From: Oceanithermus profundus DSM 14977 | GTDB lineage: Bacteria; Deinococcota; Deinococci; Deinococcales; Marinithermaceae | Assembly: GCF_000183745.1 (NCBI RefSeq) | Contig: NC_014761.1 | Coordinates: forward strand, 372,001 to 436,000 | Direction of reading: 5' to 3' | DNA length: 64,000 nt | In this document: positions 33,524 through 42,018 of the stretch, in pieces | How positions within the stretch are numbered: the stretch's first letter is position 1 | Layout: every line of letters begins with the position of its first letter | Position numbers and translations under genes: made by a program | The notes under the pieces: generated by a model | What the model saw: only the letters and a program-made list of their open reading frames with translations | Told to the model about the DNA's origin: nothing | Databases searched by the model: none

Positions 33524-34395
33524 GACAGGGCCTCCCGCAGGTTGCCGCCCGCGGCCGCGAGGCGCCGGAGCGCGGCTTCGGGGTCGGGTTCGCGCTCGAG
33601 CAGCACGGCCAGGCGCACGTCGCCGCCGGCCCGTTCGAGCAGCGTACGGGCGCGGGCTTCGTCCACCCCGGCGATCTCGGTGACGATGCGCACCGCCCGC
33701 CGGACGAGCTTCTCGTTGGAGGCCTGGACGCCGACCATCAGGTTCGAGTAGACGCGTCCGAGACGGATCATCAGCAGCGTCGAGAAGAGGTTGAGCGCCA
33801 CCTTCTGCGCGGTGCCCGCGGCCAGCCGCGTGGAGCCGGCGAGGACCTCGGGGCCGGTCTCGAGCAACACGCCCACCTCGGCCGCCTCGAGCAACGGCGT
33901 GCGCGGGTTGTTGGCGAGGCCCACGGTGAACGCACCCAGGCTGCGGGCGGTGCGCACCGCGGCGACGGTGAAGGGGGTGCGGCCGCTCGCGGCCACCCCC
34001 ACGAGCACGTCCCCGGGCCCCAGCCCGGCTTCGCGCACCCGGCGCTCGGCCTCTTCGGCCACGTCCTCGGCGGCTTCGGCCGAGCGCACCAGCGCCCCCT
34101 CGCCGCCGGCGAGCAGGTAGCCCAGGCGCTCGTGGGGCCAGCCGAAGGTCGGCGGCAGCTCCACCGCGTCGAGCGCGGCCAGCCGCCCCGAGGTTCCGGC
34201 GCCGGTGTAGAGCAGCCGCCCGGAGCCCCGCCCCAGCCGCTCGGCCGCGCCCCGGGCGGCGCGCTCGAGCGCGGGCAGGGCCGGGCGCACCGCGGCCAGC
34301 GCGGCGAAGTTGCGTTCGAGCAGGGCCTCGAGCACCTCGGCGTCGGGCCAGGTGTCGAGGCCGCGGAAGCGCAGGGCGACGTCTTCGGTGGTCAC
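33520..34395 (-). CDS. murQ: N-acetylmuramic acid 6-phosphate etherase
   Basis: A 291-aa SIS-domain enzyme that removes the lactyl ether of MurNAc-6-phosphate to give GlcNAc-6-phosphate. The motif YTGAGTSGRLAALDAVELPP lies at about 69-88. VGVAASGRTPFTVAAV and the Glu-containing region LLETGPEVLAGSTRLAAGTA (split at 188-207) are conserved in MurQ. The GTG start at 34395 shares GTGA with the serine hydrolase stop, and GGAGGCC lies upstream. The kinase supplying its substrate is probably the AnmK encoded divergently. Confidence 0.95.
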   Translation of the reverse strand: MTTEDVALRFRGLDTWPDAEVLEALLERNFAALAAVRPALPALERAARGAAERLGRGSGRLLYTGAGTSGRLAALDAVELPPTFGWPHERLGYLLAGGEGALVRSAEAAEDVAEEAERRVREAGLGPGDVLVGVAASGRTPFTVAAVRTARSLGAFTVGLANNPRTPLLEAAEVGVLLETGPEVLAGSTRLAAGTAQKVALNLFSTLLMIRLGRVYSNLMVGVQASNEKLVRRAVRIVTEIAGVDEARARTLLERAGGDVRLAVLLEREPDPEAALRRLAAAGGNLREALS

Positions 34396-35429
34396 GTGGG
34401 CCTCCAGGCGCCGGCGAGCGCGCCCGCCACGGCGCGGCGCAGTTCGGGCAGGGGGTTCTCGCGGTGGCGGCTGGGGTGGACGCGGTTGGTGAGCAGCGCC
34501 CAGGCGTAGCCGCGCTCTGGGTCGATCCAGACGCCGGTTCCGGTGAAGCCGGTGTGGCCGTAGGCCAAGGGGCTGGCCAGGCGGCCGCCGGACCAGCCGG
34601 GGTGACGGCGCGCCCAGCCGAGCAGGCGTTCTTCGCTGTGGGGTTCGACGGCGGCCGCGTGGGCCGAGGGGGAGAGCTCGGTTCCCGTGAGCCAGGCGTG
34701 GGCGCGGTCGAGCACCCCGTCCAGGGTGCCGAACAGCCCGGCGTGGCCCGCCGCGCCGCCCAGGGCGAAGGCGTTTTCGTCGTGGACCTCGCCCACCAGC
34801 ACGCGCCCGCGCCAGGGGCAGCGCTCGGTGGCGACGCTGCGGTCGGGGTCGGGCGCGAAGGTGAGGCCTGCGGGCAGCTCGAAGTCTTTCAACTCGCGGC
34901 CGCGCAGCCGCTCCAGCAGGAGGCCGAGCAGCATGAAGCCGACGTCGGAGTAGACCGGTTCGCCCAGCCGCCAGCGCTCTTGCAGAAGCCGCGCCTTCAG
35001 GGTGGCCGCATCGCAGCCCCAGGTGTAGAGGGGGACCCAGGCGGGCAGGCCCGCCTGGTGGGCCAGCAACTGGCGGACGGTGATGCGCGCCAGCGCCGGG
35101 TCTTCCTGCAGCCAGCCGGCTTCGGGCAGGTGCTGCTTGAGGGGGTCGTCGAGGTCGAGCCGGCCTTCCTCCACCAGCTTCATAACCTCCGGCAGCGTGA
35201 AGAGCACCTTGGTGAGGCTGGCCAGGTCGAACCAGGCGTCCGCCTCGAGGGGGCGCGGCTCGGGCTCGATCTGGGCCCGGCCCAGGTGGACCGCTGCGCG
35301 GTCTCCGCTGGCCGACACCACGCCCAGCGCCGCCCCCGGCACCCCGCCCTTGGCGAGGGCCGCTTCCAGAATCGGTGCGGCTGCGGTAAGCATCCGTTCG
35401 AGGGTGGCTTGGTTCGGCGCGGCGTTCAT
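34392..35429 (-). CDS. Serine hydrolase, class C beta-lactamase/PBP4 fold
   Basis: A 345-aa protein with the SxxK motif SLTK (Ser71, Lys74), YSD (Tyr160) and a GHTGFTG motif near 300, the three elements of the beta-lactamase/DD-peptidase family. No signal peptide is visible, so it may act in the cytosol. It resembles Bacillus YbbE, the serine hydrolase of the MurNAc recycling cluster. Trimming of muropeptide side chains is a reasonable guess. The ATG at 35429 has a TATACT box 10 nt upstream that overlaps a regulator site. An N-terminally longer in-frame reading is rejected because it crosses that promoter. Confidence 0.88.
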   Translation of the reverse strand: MNAAPNQATLERMLTAAAPILEAALAKGGVPGAALGVVSASGDRAAVHLGRAQIEPEPRPLEADAWFDLASLTKVLFTLPEVMKLVEEGRLDLDDPLKQHLPEAGWLQEDPALARITVRQLLAHQAGLPAWVPLYTWGCDAATLKARLLQERWRLGEPVYSDVGFMLLGLLLERLRGRELKDFELPAGLTFAPDPDRSVATERCPWRGRVLVGEVHDENAFALGGAAGHAGLFGTLDGVLDRAHAWLTGTELSPSAHAAAVEPHSEERLLGWARRHPGWSGGRLASPLAYGHTGFTGTGVWIDPERGYAWALLTNRVHPSRHRENPLPELRRAVAGALAGAWRPT

Positions 35430-35438
35430 CTTTGGGCG

Positions 35439-35495
35439 GAGTATACCGCGCGGGTAGGGGCGGGGCAAGGCGAATGGTATGCGAGTGGTATACTC
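35439..35495. promoter_or_regulatory. Divergent promoters with inverted GTATAC operators
   Basis: GAGTATACC (35439-35447) and its exact inverse GGTATACTC (35487-35495) flank the space between the serine hydrolase and gntR starts. Each contains the TATACT -10 box of one divergent gene, 10 and 7 nt from the start codons. A degenerate third copy, GGTATGCGAG, lies at 35476-35485. The arrangement suits repression by the adjacent GntR/HutC protein. Confidence 0.7.
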
Positions 35496-35501
35496 GGGAC
35501 C

Positions 35502-36260
35502 ATGCCAGGCCCCAAACCCAACCACGAGATCTGGATGCGCCTGCAGCTCGACGACGGGGGCGGCCTGCCGCTCTACCAGCAGCTGCGGGAGCACGTGTTG
35601 CGCATGATCCGCTCGGGGCAGCTCGAGCCCGGCGGTGCACTCCCGGCCGAGCGGCTGCTCTCCGAGCTGCTGGGCGTCTCGCGCCTCACCGTGCGCAAGG
35701 CCTTCGACAGCCTGGTGGCCGAGGGGGTGCTCGTGCGCCGCCAGGGCTCGGGCACCTTCGTGGCCCGCCGCTTCGAGCAGCCGCTCTCGTTCCTCAGCGG
35801 CTTCAGCCAGGACATGCGCGCCCGCGGCATGGAGCCGGGCTCGCGCCAGGTGCGGCGGGTGCTGGGCCAGGCCACGCCGGAGGAGGCGCTGGCGCTCTCC
35901 CTCTCGCCCGGGGCCTCGGTGGCGCGGATCACCCGCGTCCGCACCGCCGACGGCCTGCCCATGGCCATCGAGTCGGCGGTGCTGCCGGCCGAGTTCGTCC
36001 CCGACCCCGAGGCCGTGGGCGACTCGCTCTACGCCTACCTCAAGGCGCGCGGCCTGCGGCCGGTGCGGGCGCTGCAGCGGCTGCGCGCGGTCGCCGCGCC
36101 CGAGGAGGAGGCGCGCCTGCTCGGGCTGGCCCCCGGGGACCCGGTGCTCTACATCCAGCGCGTCAGCTTCCTCTCCGGGGGCCGTCCGCTCGAGTTCACC
36201 CGCAGCCACTACCGCGGCGACCGTTACGACTTCGTCGCCGAACTGCGCGCCGAGCCGTGA
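35502..36260 (+). CDS. GntR/HutC-family transcriptional regulator (NagR-like)
   Basis: A 252-aa regulator. The winged-helix domain spans about 20-95 (LPLYQQLREHVLRMI, LPAERLLSELLGVSRLTVRKA, VRRQGSGTFVARR). The UTRA ligand domain follows to about 245, with the YIQRVSFLSGGRPLEF block. UTRA domains in NagR/YvoA bind amino-sugar phosphates. It probably controls both divergent arms of the cell-wall recycling locus through the GTATAC sites. The ATG at 35502 lies 7 nt after a TATACT box, so the transcript is probably leaderless. Confidence 0.92.
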   Translation: MPGPKPNHEIWMRLQLDDGGGLPLYQQLREHVLRMIRSGQLEPGGALPAERLLSELLGVSRLTVRKAFDSLVAEGVLVRRQGSGTFVARRFEQPLSFLSGFSQDMRARGMEPGSRQVRRVLGQATPEEALALSLSPGASVARITRVRTADGLPMAIESAVLPAEFVPDPEAVGDSLYAYLKARGLRPVRALQRLRAVAAPEEEARLLGLAPGDPVLYIQRVSFLSGGRPLEFTRSHYRGDRYDFVAELRAEP

Positions 36261-37336
36261 TCGTACTGGGCGTCATGAGCGGCACCAGCGCCGACGGCGC
36301 GGACCTCGCGCTGGTGCGGCTCGAGGGGCGGCCGCCCCGGCTGCGCTGGGAGCTGCTCGAGCGCCGGAGCGCCCCCTACCCCGAGGGCCTCTTCGCGCGG
36401 GTGCGCCAGGCCCAGCAGGACCGGGTGCTGGGTCCGCGCGACCTCGCCTGGCTGCACCACGACCTCGGCCGCTTCTACGCCGAGGCGGCCGCGCCCTTCC
36501 GGGGGCGCGCCGAGCTGGCGGCGCTCGCGGGGCAGACCGTCTGGCACGAACCGCCCGGCGTCACCTGGCAGCTGGGCGAGCCCAGCTGGCTGGCCGAGGC
36601 GCTGGGGGTTCCGGTGGTGCACGACTTCCGCCCCGCCGACCTGGCCGCCGGCGGCGAGGGCGCGCCGCTCGTGCCCTATCCCGACCTGCTCCTCTACGGC
36701 GAGGAGGGGGTGCGCCGCAGCGTCCACAACCTGGGGGGCATCTCGAACCTCACCTACCTGCCCGGCCGCGACCCCGCGGGGGTGCTCGCCTTCGACACCG
36801 GCCCCGGCAACTGCCTGATCGACGAGGCGGCGGCGCGCATGGGCGAGCGCTACGACGCGGGCGGCCGGATCGCCGCCGAGGGGCGGGTGGACGAGGCGTT
36901 GGTGGAGGTCTGGTTCAACCACGCCTACCTGCGCCGCCCCCCGCCCAAGTCGACCGGGCGCGAAGTCTGGCGGCTCGAGCGCCTGGCCTTCACCGACCGC
37001 CTCGAGGGCGCCGACCTGGTGGCCACGGTCACCGCCTTCACCGTGCGCACCGTCGTGGCCGCCTACCGCGACTTCGTCCTGCCCCGGGGGCTCGACGAGG
37101 TCTGGGTCGCCGGCGGCGGCGCCAGGAACCGCACCCTGATGGCCGGCCTCCGCGCCGGCCTGCCGGTGCCCGTGCGCACCTTCGACGAGGTGGGCCACGA
37201 CCCCCTGGCGCGCGAGGCTTTGGCCTTCGCGGTTCTGGGCTACCTGCGCTGGCTGGGGCTGCCCAACGTGCTGCCCCACACCACCGGCGCCCGGCGCGCC
37301 GCGGTGGCGGGTCGGGTGACCCGGCCGGCGGTCTAG
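36257..37336 (+). CDS. anmK: Anhydro-N-acetylmuramic acid kinase
   Basis: A 359-aa ASKHA-fold kinase that converts 1,6-anhydro-MurNAc plus ATP to MurNAc-6-phosphate, the MurQ substrate. GVMSGTSADGADLALVRLEG at 5-24 is the family signature. HNLGGISNLTYLP near 157-169, LAFDTGPGNCLID near 178-190 and WVAGGGARNRTL near 281-292 are also conserved. GTG at 36257 overlaps the gntR stop (GTGA). With MurQ on the opposite arm this completes the MurNAc branch of recycling. Confidence 0.96.
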   Translation: MIVLGVMSGTSADGADLALVRLEGRPPRLRWELLERRSAPYPEGLFARVRQAQQDRVLGPRDLAWLHHDLGRFYAEAAAPFRGRAELAALAGQTVWHEPPGVTWQLGEPSWLAEALGVPVVHDFRPADLAAGGEGAPLVPYPDLLLYGEEGVRRSVHNLGGISNLTYLPGRDPAGVLAFDTGPGNCLIDEAAARMGERYDAGGRIAAEGRVDEALVEVWFNHAYLRRPPPKSTGREVWRLERLAFTDRLEGADLVATVTAFTVRTVVAAYRDFVLPRGLDEVWVAGGGARNRTLMAGLRAGLPVPVRTFDEVGHDPLAREALAFAVLGYLRWLGLPNVLPHTTGARRAAVAGRVTRPAV

Positions 37337-37795
37337 TTACTCCTTCCAGCCGCCGAAGAAGACGGTGACCAGCGGGCCCGTCTCCGGTTCTTCCTCCGCT
37401 TCCAGCGCGGCCAGGCGTTCGCGAAGCTGCCGGATCAGCTCGAAGACCTCCTTGGCCCGTTCTTCGGTGGTGCGGAAGAAGACCGCGCTCATCGTGCCCT
37501 CGGCCTTGCCCCGGGCGATCTTGTCCACGCCCGTCTTGAGGTGCTCCAGCAGGTGCTTGGCCGTATCCACCGTCGCGCTCGCGGAGCGGCCCGTCGCCTT
37601 GTAGACCTTGTGCTCGCCCTTCTGGCCCACGACCTGGACGAGGCCGTGGCGCTCGAGGCGGTCGAGGTCGCGCACGATGCGGGCGAGGGCGCGGCCCGTG
37701 GCGTCGGCGAGCGCGGGGGCGGTGAACTCGCCCTCGGTCAGCTTGTGCAGCACTTCGAGGGCGCCGGTGTCCAGAAAGACTTCGTTCCGTGCCAT
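37337..37795 (-). CDS. Winged-helix transcriptional regulator (TrmB/ArsR-like)
   Basis: A 152-aa protein with an N-terminal winged helix (about 8-70: LEVLHKLTEGEFTAPALADA, then ARIVRDLDRLERHGLVQVVG). A C-terminal helical part with charged repeats, probably a dimerisation coiled coil (FELIRQLRERLAALEAEEEP), follows. The regulon is unknown. GAGGAGGACGTCC precedes the ATG at 37795, and a TATACT box lies about 35 nt further upstream (near 37831). It is exactly convergent with anmK (no intergenic base) and divergent from cobT. Confidence 0.85.
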   Translation of the reverse strand: MARNEVFLDTGALEVLHKLTEGEFTAPALADATGRALARIVRDLDRLERHGLVQVVGQKGEHKVYKATGRSASATVDTAKHLLEHLKTGVDKIARGKAEGTMSAVFFRTTEERAKEVFELIRQLRERLAALEAEEEPETGPLVTVFFGGWKE

Positions 37796-37878
37796 GGACG
37801 TCCTCCTCGATCCTGGGTTTCTTGTGGCGAGTATAAACCGATGAGGCGCCGGAGAGGGCGCGGCGGTATCTTGGAGCC

Positions 37879-38928
37879 ATGAGCCGCGTACCTCCCGTCG
37901 ACCGCGAATTTCTCGATCGTGCCCGCGCCCGTCAGGACCGCCTCACCAAGCCCCCCGGCTCCCTGGGGCGGCTCGAGGAGGCGGGCGTCCGCCTCGCGGC
38001 CATCCAGCGCACCGAAAGGCCCCGGCTGGGGCCGGGCGCGGTGGTGGTGGCCGCCGCCGACCACGGCGTGACCGCCGAGGGCGTCTCGGCCTACCCCGCC
38101 GAGGTGACCCCGCAGATGGTGCTGAACTTCCTGGCCGGGGGCGCGGCCATCAACCAGATCGCCCGGGCGGCCGGGGCCGAGGTCTACGTCCTCGACGTGG
38201 GGGTGAACGGCCCCGAGTTCCCGGCCCACGAGCGCCTGATCCCGGCGCGGGTGCGCCCGGGCACGGGCAACCTCGTCCGCGAGCCCGCCATGAGCCCGGC
38301 CGAGGCCATGGCCGCGTTGCAGGCGGGGGAGAACGCCGCCCGCCGGGCGGTCAGCGAGGGGGCCACCCTCCTGGCCGCGGGCGACATGGGCATCGGCAAC
38401 ACCACGGCCGCCGCCGCCCTGACCGCCGCCCTGCTGGGGCTTCCCGCGTCCGAGGTGACCGGCCGCGGCACCGGGGTGGACGATGCGGCCTACGCCCGCA
38501 AGCTGGCGGTGGTGGAGCGGGCGCTCGCGCGCGCCGCCGCCGAGCTTGGCGACCTGGCGAAGGCCGACCCCCTCGACGTCGCGGCCCAGCTGGGCGGGCT
38601 CGAGATCGTCGCGGCCGCCGGCGTCTTCCTGGCCGCGGCCGCCGCGGGCCTGCCCGTCGTCACCGACGGGTTCCCCGTCACCGCGGGGGCGCTCCTCGCC
38701 GCCCGGCTCGAGCCCAACCTGAAGGACTACCTCTTCGCCGGCCACCGTTCGGTGGAGCCGGGGCACGCACGGCAGCTGGAGGCGCTGGGGCTCGAGCCCC
38801 TGCTCGACCTGGAGTTGCGCCTGGGCGAGGGCACCGGCGCGGTGCTCGCCTTCCCGGTGCTGCGGGCCGCGGCCGCGGTGCTCGCGGGCATGGCCACCTT
38901 CGACGAGGCCGGGGTGAGCGAGGGCTAG
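37879..38928 (+). CDS. cobT: Nicotinate-nucleotide:dimethylbenzimidazole phosphoribosyltransferase
   Basis: A 349-aa enzyme that makes alpha-ribazole phosphate for the lower ligand of cobalamin. TKPPGSLGRLEEAGVRLAAI at 23-42, VVVAAADHGVTAEGVSAYP near 56-74, AAGDMGIGNTTAAAAL near 168-183 and the tail with FAGHRSVEPGH are diagnostic. A TATCTT box at 37867-37872, 6 nt before the ATG, suggests a separate leaderless promoter. No riboswitch precedes it, so it may not be under the B12 control seen at 16.5 kb. Confidence 0.96.
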   Translation: MSRVPPVDREFLDRARARQDRLTKPPGSLGRLEEAGVRLAAIQRTERPRLGPGAVVVAAADHGVTAEGVSAYPAEVTPQMVLNFLAGGAAINQIARAAGAEVYVLDVGVNGPEFPAHERLIPARVRPGTGNLVREPAMSPAEAMAALQAGENAARRAVSEGATLLAAGDMGIGNTTAAAALTAALLGLPASEVTGRGTGVDDAAYARKLAVVERALARAAAELGDLAKADPLDVAAQLGGLEIVAAAGVFLAAAAAGLPVVTDGFPVTAGALLAARLEPNLKDYLFAGHRSVEPGHARQLEALGLEPLLDLELRLGEGTGAVLAFPVLRAAAAVLAGMATFDEAGVSEG

Positions 38929-38945
38929 GCCGGTATCGTGGGGTG

Positions 38946-39674
38946 ATGAAGCGCCTGCGACCCTTCTGGTTCGCCCTGGGTTTCTTGACCACGCTTCCGG
39001 TTCCGCGCGCGGAGGGCGCAACTGCGGGGGAGCTGCGCCGCTCCGTCGCCTGGTACCCCCTCGTCGGCTGGGTCGTGGGCGCGGTCCTCGTGGCGACAGC
39101 CGCGCTGGCGCAGGCGTGGTCCCCGGGGCTGGCGGCGGCGCTGGTGCTCGCCGCGTGGCTGGCGGTCACGGGGATGCTCCACTTCGACGGCTTGCTCGAC
39201 AGCGCCGACGCGCTCCTCGCGCCCCGCGCCCCCGCAGAGCGCCTGCGGATACTGGCGGACGTGCACCACGGCAGCTTTGCCCTGGGGGTGGGCGCGGTCT
39301 TCCTGATCCTCAAGTGGCAGGCGATCGCCGCGGGCCCGGGCCTCTGGGCGCTGGCGCTGGCGCCGGTGGCCGCGCGCACCTGGATCCTGCCGCTGCTCGG
39401 CTTCTTCCCTTCGGCGCGCCCCGGCGGCCTGGGCGCAAGCGCACGCGGCGGGTCGTGGGGTTGGGGGCTGCTCTTCGCCGCCCCCCTCGTGCTGCTGGCG
39501 CCCGGCCCGGCCGCCGCCGCGGGCGCGTGGACGTTGGGGTTCGCGTTCTGGTCCTCCCGCCGCCTGGGGGGCGGGCTCACGGGGGACGTTTACGGCGCCG
39601 CGGTCGAGACCACCGAGCTGGTCTTCCTCCTCGCCGCCCTGCTCTGGAGGGCGCCGGGAATGACGTTCGGATGA
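38946..39674 (+). CDS. cobS: Adenosylcobinamide-GDP ribazoletransferase (cobalamin synthase)
   Basis: A 242-aa polytopic membrane enzyme that joins adenosylcobinamide-GDP and alpha-ribazole, the last assembly step. FALGFLTTLPVPR near the N-terminus, HFDGLLDSADAL near 80-91 and the GSFALGVGAV-type segment are family marks; the Asp-rich loop binds metal. ATG 38946 is preferred over GTG 38943 because a TATCGT box (38934-38939) lies 6 nt before it. It follows cobT by 17 bp. Confidence 0.94.
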   Translation: MKRLRPFWFALGFLTTLPVPRAEGATAGELRRSVAWYPLVGWVVGAVLVATAALAQAWSPGLAAALVLAAWLAVTGMLHFDGLLDSADALLAPRAPAERLRILADVHHGSFALGVGAVFLILKWQAIAAGPGLWALALAPVAARTWILPLLGFFPSARPGGLGASARGGSWGWGLLFAAPLVLLAPGPAAAAGAWTLGFAFWSSRRLGGGLTGDVYGAAVETTELVFLLAALLWRAPGMTFG

Positions 39675-39741
39675 CGCAGGGGCTTTATGTTGGCCTTCGG
39701 GACGCGGTATACTGAGTCTCGCAAGAAAAGGAGGTAGCATT

Positions 39742-41052
39742 ATGAAGCGATTAGCAACGGTAGTCGGTCTCTCGGCGCTCCTCGGCTTTGCGTTTGCGGC
39801 CGAAAAGGTGCAGATCACCTTCTGGCACGCTTTCGGTGGCGGGCGTACGGCCTTCATCCAGCGCGCAGTCGAGGACTTCAACTACACCCACCCCGGCATT
39901 GAGGTCAAGGTCGAATACAAGGGCAGCTACCGCGACACGCTGAACGCGGCCATTTTGGCGGCCAAGCAGGGCAACGCGCCGCACATCGTCCAGATCTTCG
40001 AGGTCGGCAGCCAGCTCGCCCTCGACTCGGGCATCTTCGTCCCCATCGAGAACTACGTTCCCGCCGACCTGAAGTTCCAGCTCGACGACTACATCAAACC
40101 GGTGGCGAACTACTACCGCATCGGCGGTAAGTTCAACTCGATCCCCTGGAACTCCTCGAACCCGATCCTCTACTACAACAAGGACATCTTCAAGAAGGCC
40201 GGGCTCGACCCCGAGAACCCGCCCAAGACCTTCAACGAGGTGGCCCAGGCCTGCGAGAAGATCATCGCCAGCAAGGCCGCGCCCAAGTGCATCACCTGGC
40301 CGCTGCACTCGTGGTTCGTCGAGCAGTGGATCGCCGAGCAGGGCGCGCTGCTCGCCAACAACGAGAACGGCCGCGCCGCCCGCGCCACCGACGTCTACAT
40401 CGACTCCGAGGCCATGAAGCGGATCATGAAGTGGTGGAAGGGCCTCTACGACAAGGGCTACTACACCTACACCGGTAAGCCCGAGGACTGGGACGGCGCC
40501 AACCAGCTCTTCGTGAGCCAGCAGGCGGCCATGGAGATCACCTCGACCTCCGACGTGACCTTCATGCAGAACGCCTCCTTCGAGAACGGCTTCGAGCTGG
40601 GCACCGGCTTCCTCCCCGTGCCCGACGGCGTCGAGCGCAACGGTACCGTCGTCGGCGGCGCCTCGCTGTGGCTGACCAAGGGGCACCCGCAGAAGGAGCA
40701 GGAAGCGGCCCTCACCTTCCTGCTGTGGTTCACCAACACCGAGAACATGGTGCGCTGGCACAAGGGCACGGGTTACTTCCCGGTGCTGAACACCTCGGTG
40801 AAGGTGCTCGAGTGGCAGAACTGGTTCGAGCGCAACCCCGCCTACCGCGCCGCGTTCGATCAGCTGCTGCAGTCGAAGGCCAACCGCGCCACCCAGGGCG
40901 CGCTGATCGGTCCCTTCCCTGAGATCCGCACGATCATCGAGAACATGGTCCAGGAGATCTTCCAGGGCAAGGACATCGCCAAGGCCCTCTCCGAGGCCGA
41001 CGCGCAGGCCGACCAGGCGCTCAAGCGCTACAACGCTTCGGTCAAGAAGTAA
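39742..41052 (+). CDS. ugpB: Glycerol-3-phosphate-type ABC transporter substrate-binding protein
   Basis: A 436-aa extracellular binding protein with signal peptide (1-19, FAFAAEKV). ITFWHAFGGGRTAFIQRAVEDFN (split, residues 24-46), AAKQGNAPHIVQIFEVGSQL and PWNSSNPILYYNKDIFKKAG are close to UgpB. Next to UgpA, UgpE and UgpQ homologues, the likely ligand is glycerol-3-phosphate or a glycerophosphodiester. It has a TATACT box at 39708-39713 and a strong AAAGGAGGTAGC ribosome site, unlike the leaderless neighbours. A perfect hairpin follows its stop. Confidence 0.92.
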   Translation: MKRLATVVGLSALLGFAFAAEKVQITFWHAFGGGRTAFIQRAVEDFNYTHPGIEVKVEYKGSYRDTLNAAILAAKQGNAPHIVQIFEVGSQLALDSGIFVPIENYVPADLKFQLDDYIKPVANYYRIGGKFNSIPWNSSNPILYYNKDIFKKAGLDPENPPKTFNEVAQACEKIIASKAAPKCITWPLHSWFVEQWIAEQGALLANNENGRAARATDVYIDSEAMKRIMKWWKGLYDKGYYTYTGKPEDWDGANQLFVSQQAAMEITSTSDVTFMQNASFENGFELGTGFLPVPDGVERNGTVVGGASLWLTKGHPQKEQEAALTFLLWFTNTENMVRWHKGTGYFPVLNTSVKVLEWQNWFERNPAYRAAFDQLLQSKANRATQGALIGPFPEIRTIIENMVQEIFQGKDIAKALSEADAQADQALKRYNASVKK

Positions 41053-41060
41053 CCCCGTCG

Positions 41061-41084
41061 GGCCCGGCGCGATCGCGCCGGGCC
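41061..41084 (+). terminator. Hairpin between ugpB and ugpA
   Basis: GGCCCGGCGC (41061-41070) and GCGCCGGGCC (41075-41084) form a 10-bp stem with a GATC loop, followed by CCACCTTCTTTTGTTT. It probably terminates part of the transcripts so that the binding protein is made in excess over the permeases. Confidence 0.8.
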
Positions 41085-41126
41085 CCACCTTCTTTTGTTT
41101 AAGGGACACAACAGGGAACGTATCAA

Positions 41127-42017
41127 ATGGACACGCACGCCGCCTACAAAAGCCGTTGGTTGCCCTGGGTTCTGCTGCTTCCTTCCTTCGTCATCCTGAT
41201 CCTCTTTCTCTACTACCCCACCATCGAGACCTTCGTGCTCTCGCTTTACCAGGTGGCGTTTTTGGGGCTTTCCAAGAGTTTCGTCGGGATCGAAAACTAC
41301 AAGATCCTGTTCACCGACCCCGAGTACCTGCAGATCTTCAAGAACACGGTGATCTTCGCCTTCTTCGTCGTCATCTTCTCGATGGCGGTGGGGCTCGCGC
41401 TCAGCGTCCTGGCCAACCAGAAGGTTTCCGGCTGGCGCATCTACCGGCTGCTCCTGATCTGGCCTTACGCGCTCAGCCCCGCCGTCGCGGGCGTGATCTT
41501 CCTCTTCATGTTCAACCCCCAGTCGGGGATCGTGAACTACCTGCTCACGATCACGCTCGGCATCGCCCCCGACTGGTTGACGAACCCCACGCTGGCCATG
41601 GGCCTGCTGGTCTTCGTGGCCGTGTGGAAGAACGTGGGGTACAACGTCGTCTTCTACATCGCCGGGCTGCAGAACCTCCCTGGGGAGGTGCTCGAGGCCG
41701 CGCTCATCGACGGGGCCACCCCCTGGCAGCGGTTCTGGCGGGTGACCTTCCCGCTGCTCAGCCCCATGACCTTCTTCCTGCTCATTATCAACACCATCTA
41801 CGCCTTCTTCGAGGCCTTCCCCTTCGTCGACCTGCTCACCAAGGGCGGGCCCAGCAACGCGACGAACATCCTCATCTTCAACATCTACCGCGACGGCTTC
41901 GAGTACTACAAGACCGGCATGGCGGCGGCGCAGTCGGTGATCCTCTTCATCGCCGTCGTCTTCCTGACCATCCTCCAGTTCCGCGTCGGCGAGGGCCGGG
42001 TCCACTACGGAGGCTAG
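41127..42017 (+). CDS. ugpA: Glycerol-3-phosphate-type ABC transporter permease
   Basis: A 296-aa permease with six helices. LPSFVILILFLYYPTIETFV at the N-terminus and the EAA coupling loop near 191-210 (EAALIDGATPWQRFWRVTFP) fit UgpA/MalF. The TKGGPSNATNILIFNIYRDG region is typical of UgpA relatives. It pairs with the product of the next gene. No ATPase gene lies in the cluster. A ribosome site AGGGAACG lies about 10 nt before the ATG. Confidence 0.93.
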   Translation: MDTHAAYKSRWLPWVLLLPSFVILILFLYYPTIETFVLSLYQVAFLGLSKSFVGIENYKILFTDPEYLQIFKNTVIFAFFVVIFSMAVGLALSVLANQKVSGWRIYRLLLIWPYALSPAVAGVIFLFMFNPQSGIVNYLLTITLGIAPDWLTNPTLAMGLLVFVAVWKNVGYNVVFYIAGLQNLPGEVLEAALIDGATPWQRFWRVTFPLLSPMTFFLLIINTIYAFFEAFPFVDLLTKGGPSNATNILIFNIYRDGFEYYKTGMAAAQSVILFIAVVFLTILQFRVGEGRVHYGG

Positions 42018-42018
42018 C

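Noticed and set aside
35430-36209. Long minus-strand extension of the serine hydrolase through the gntR region
   Set aside because: It reads antisense to a clear GntR gene and across the divergent promoters; the ATG at 35429 begins the family domain.
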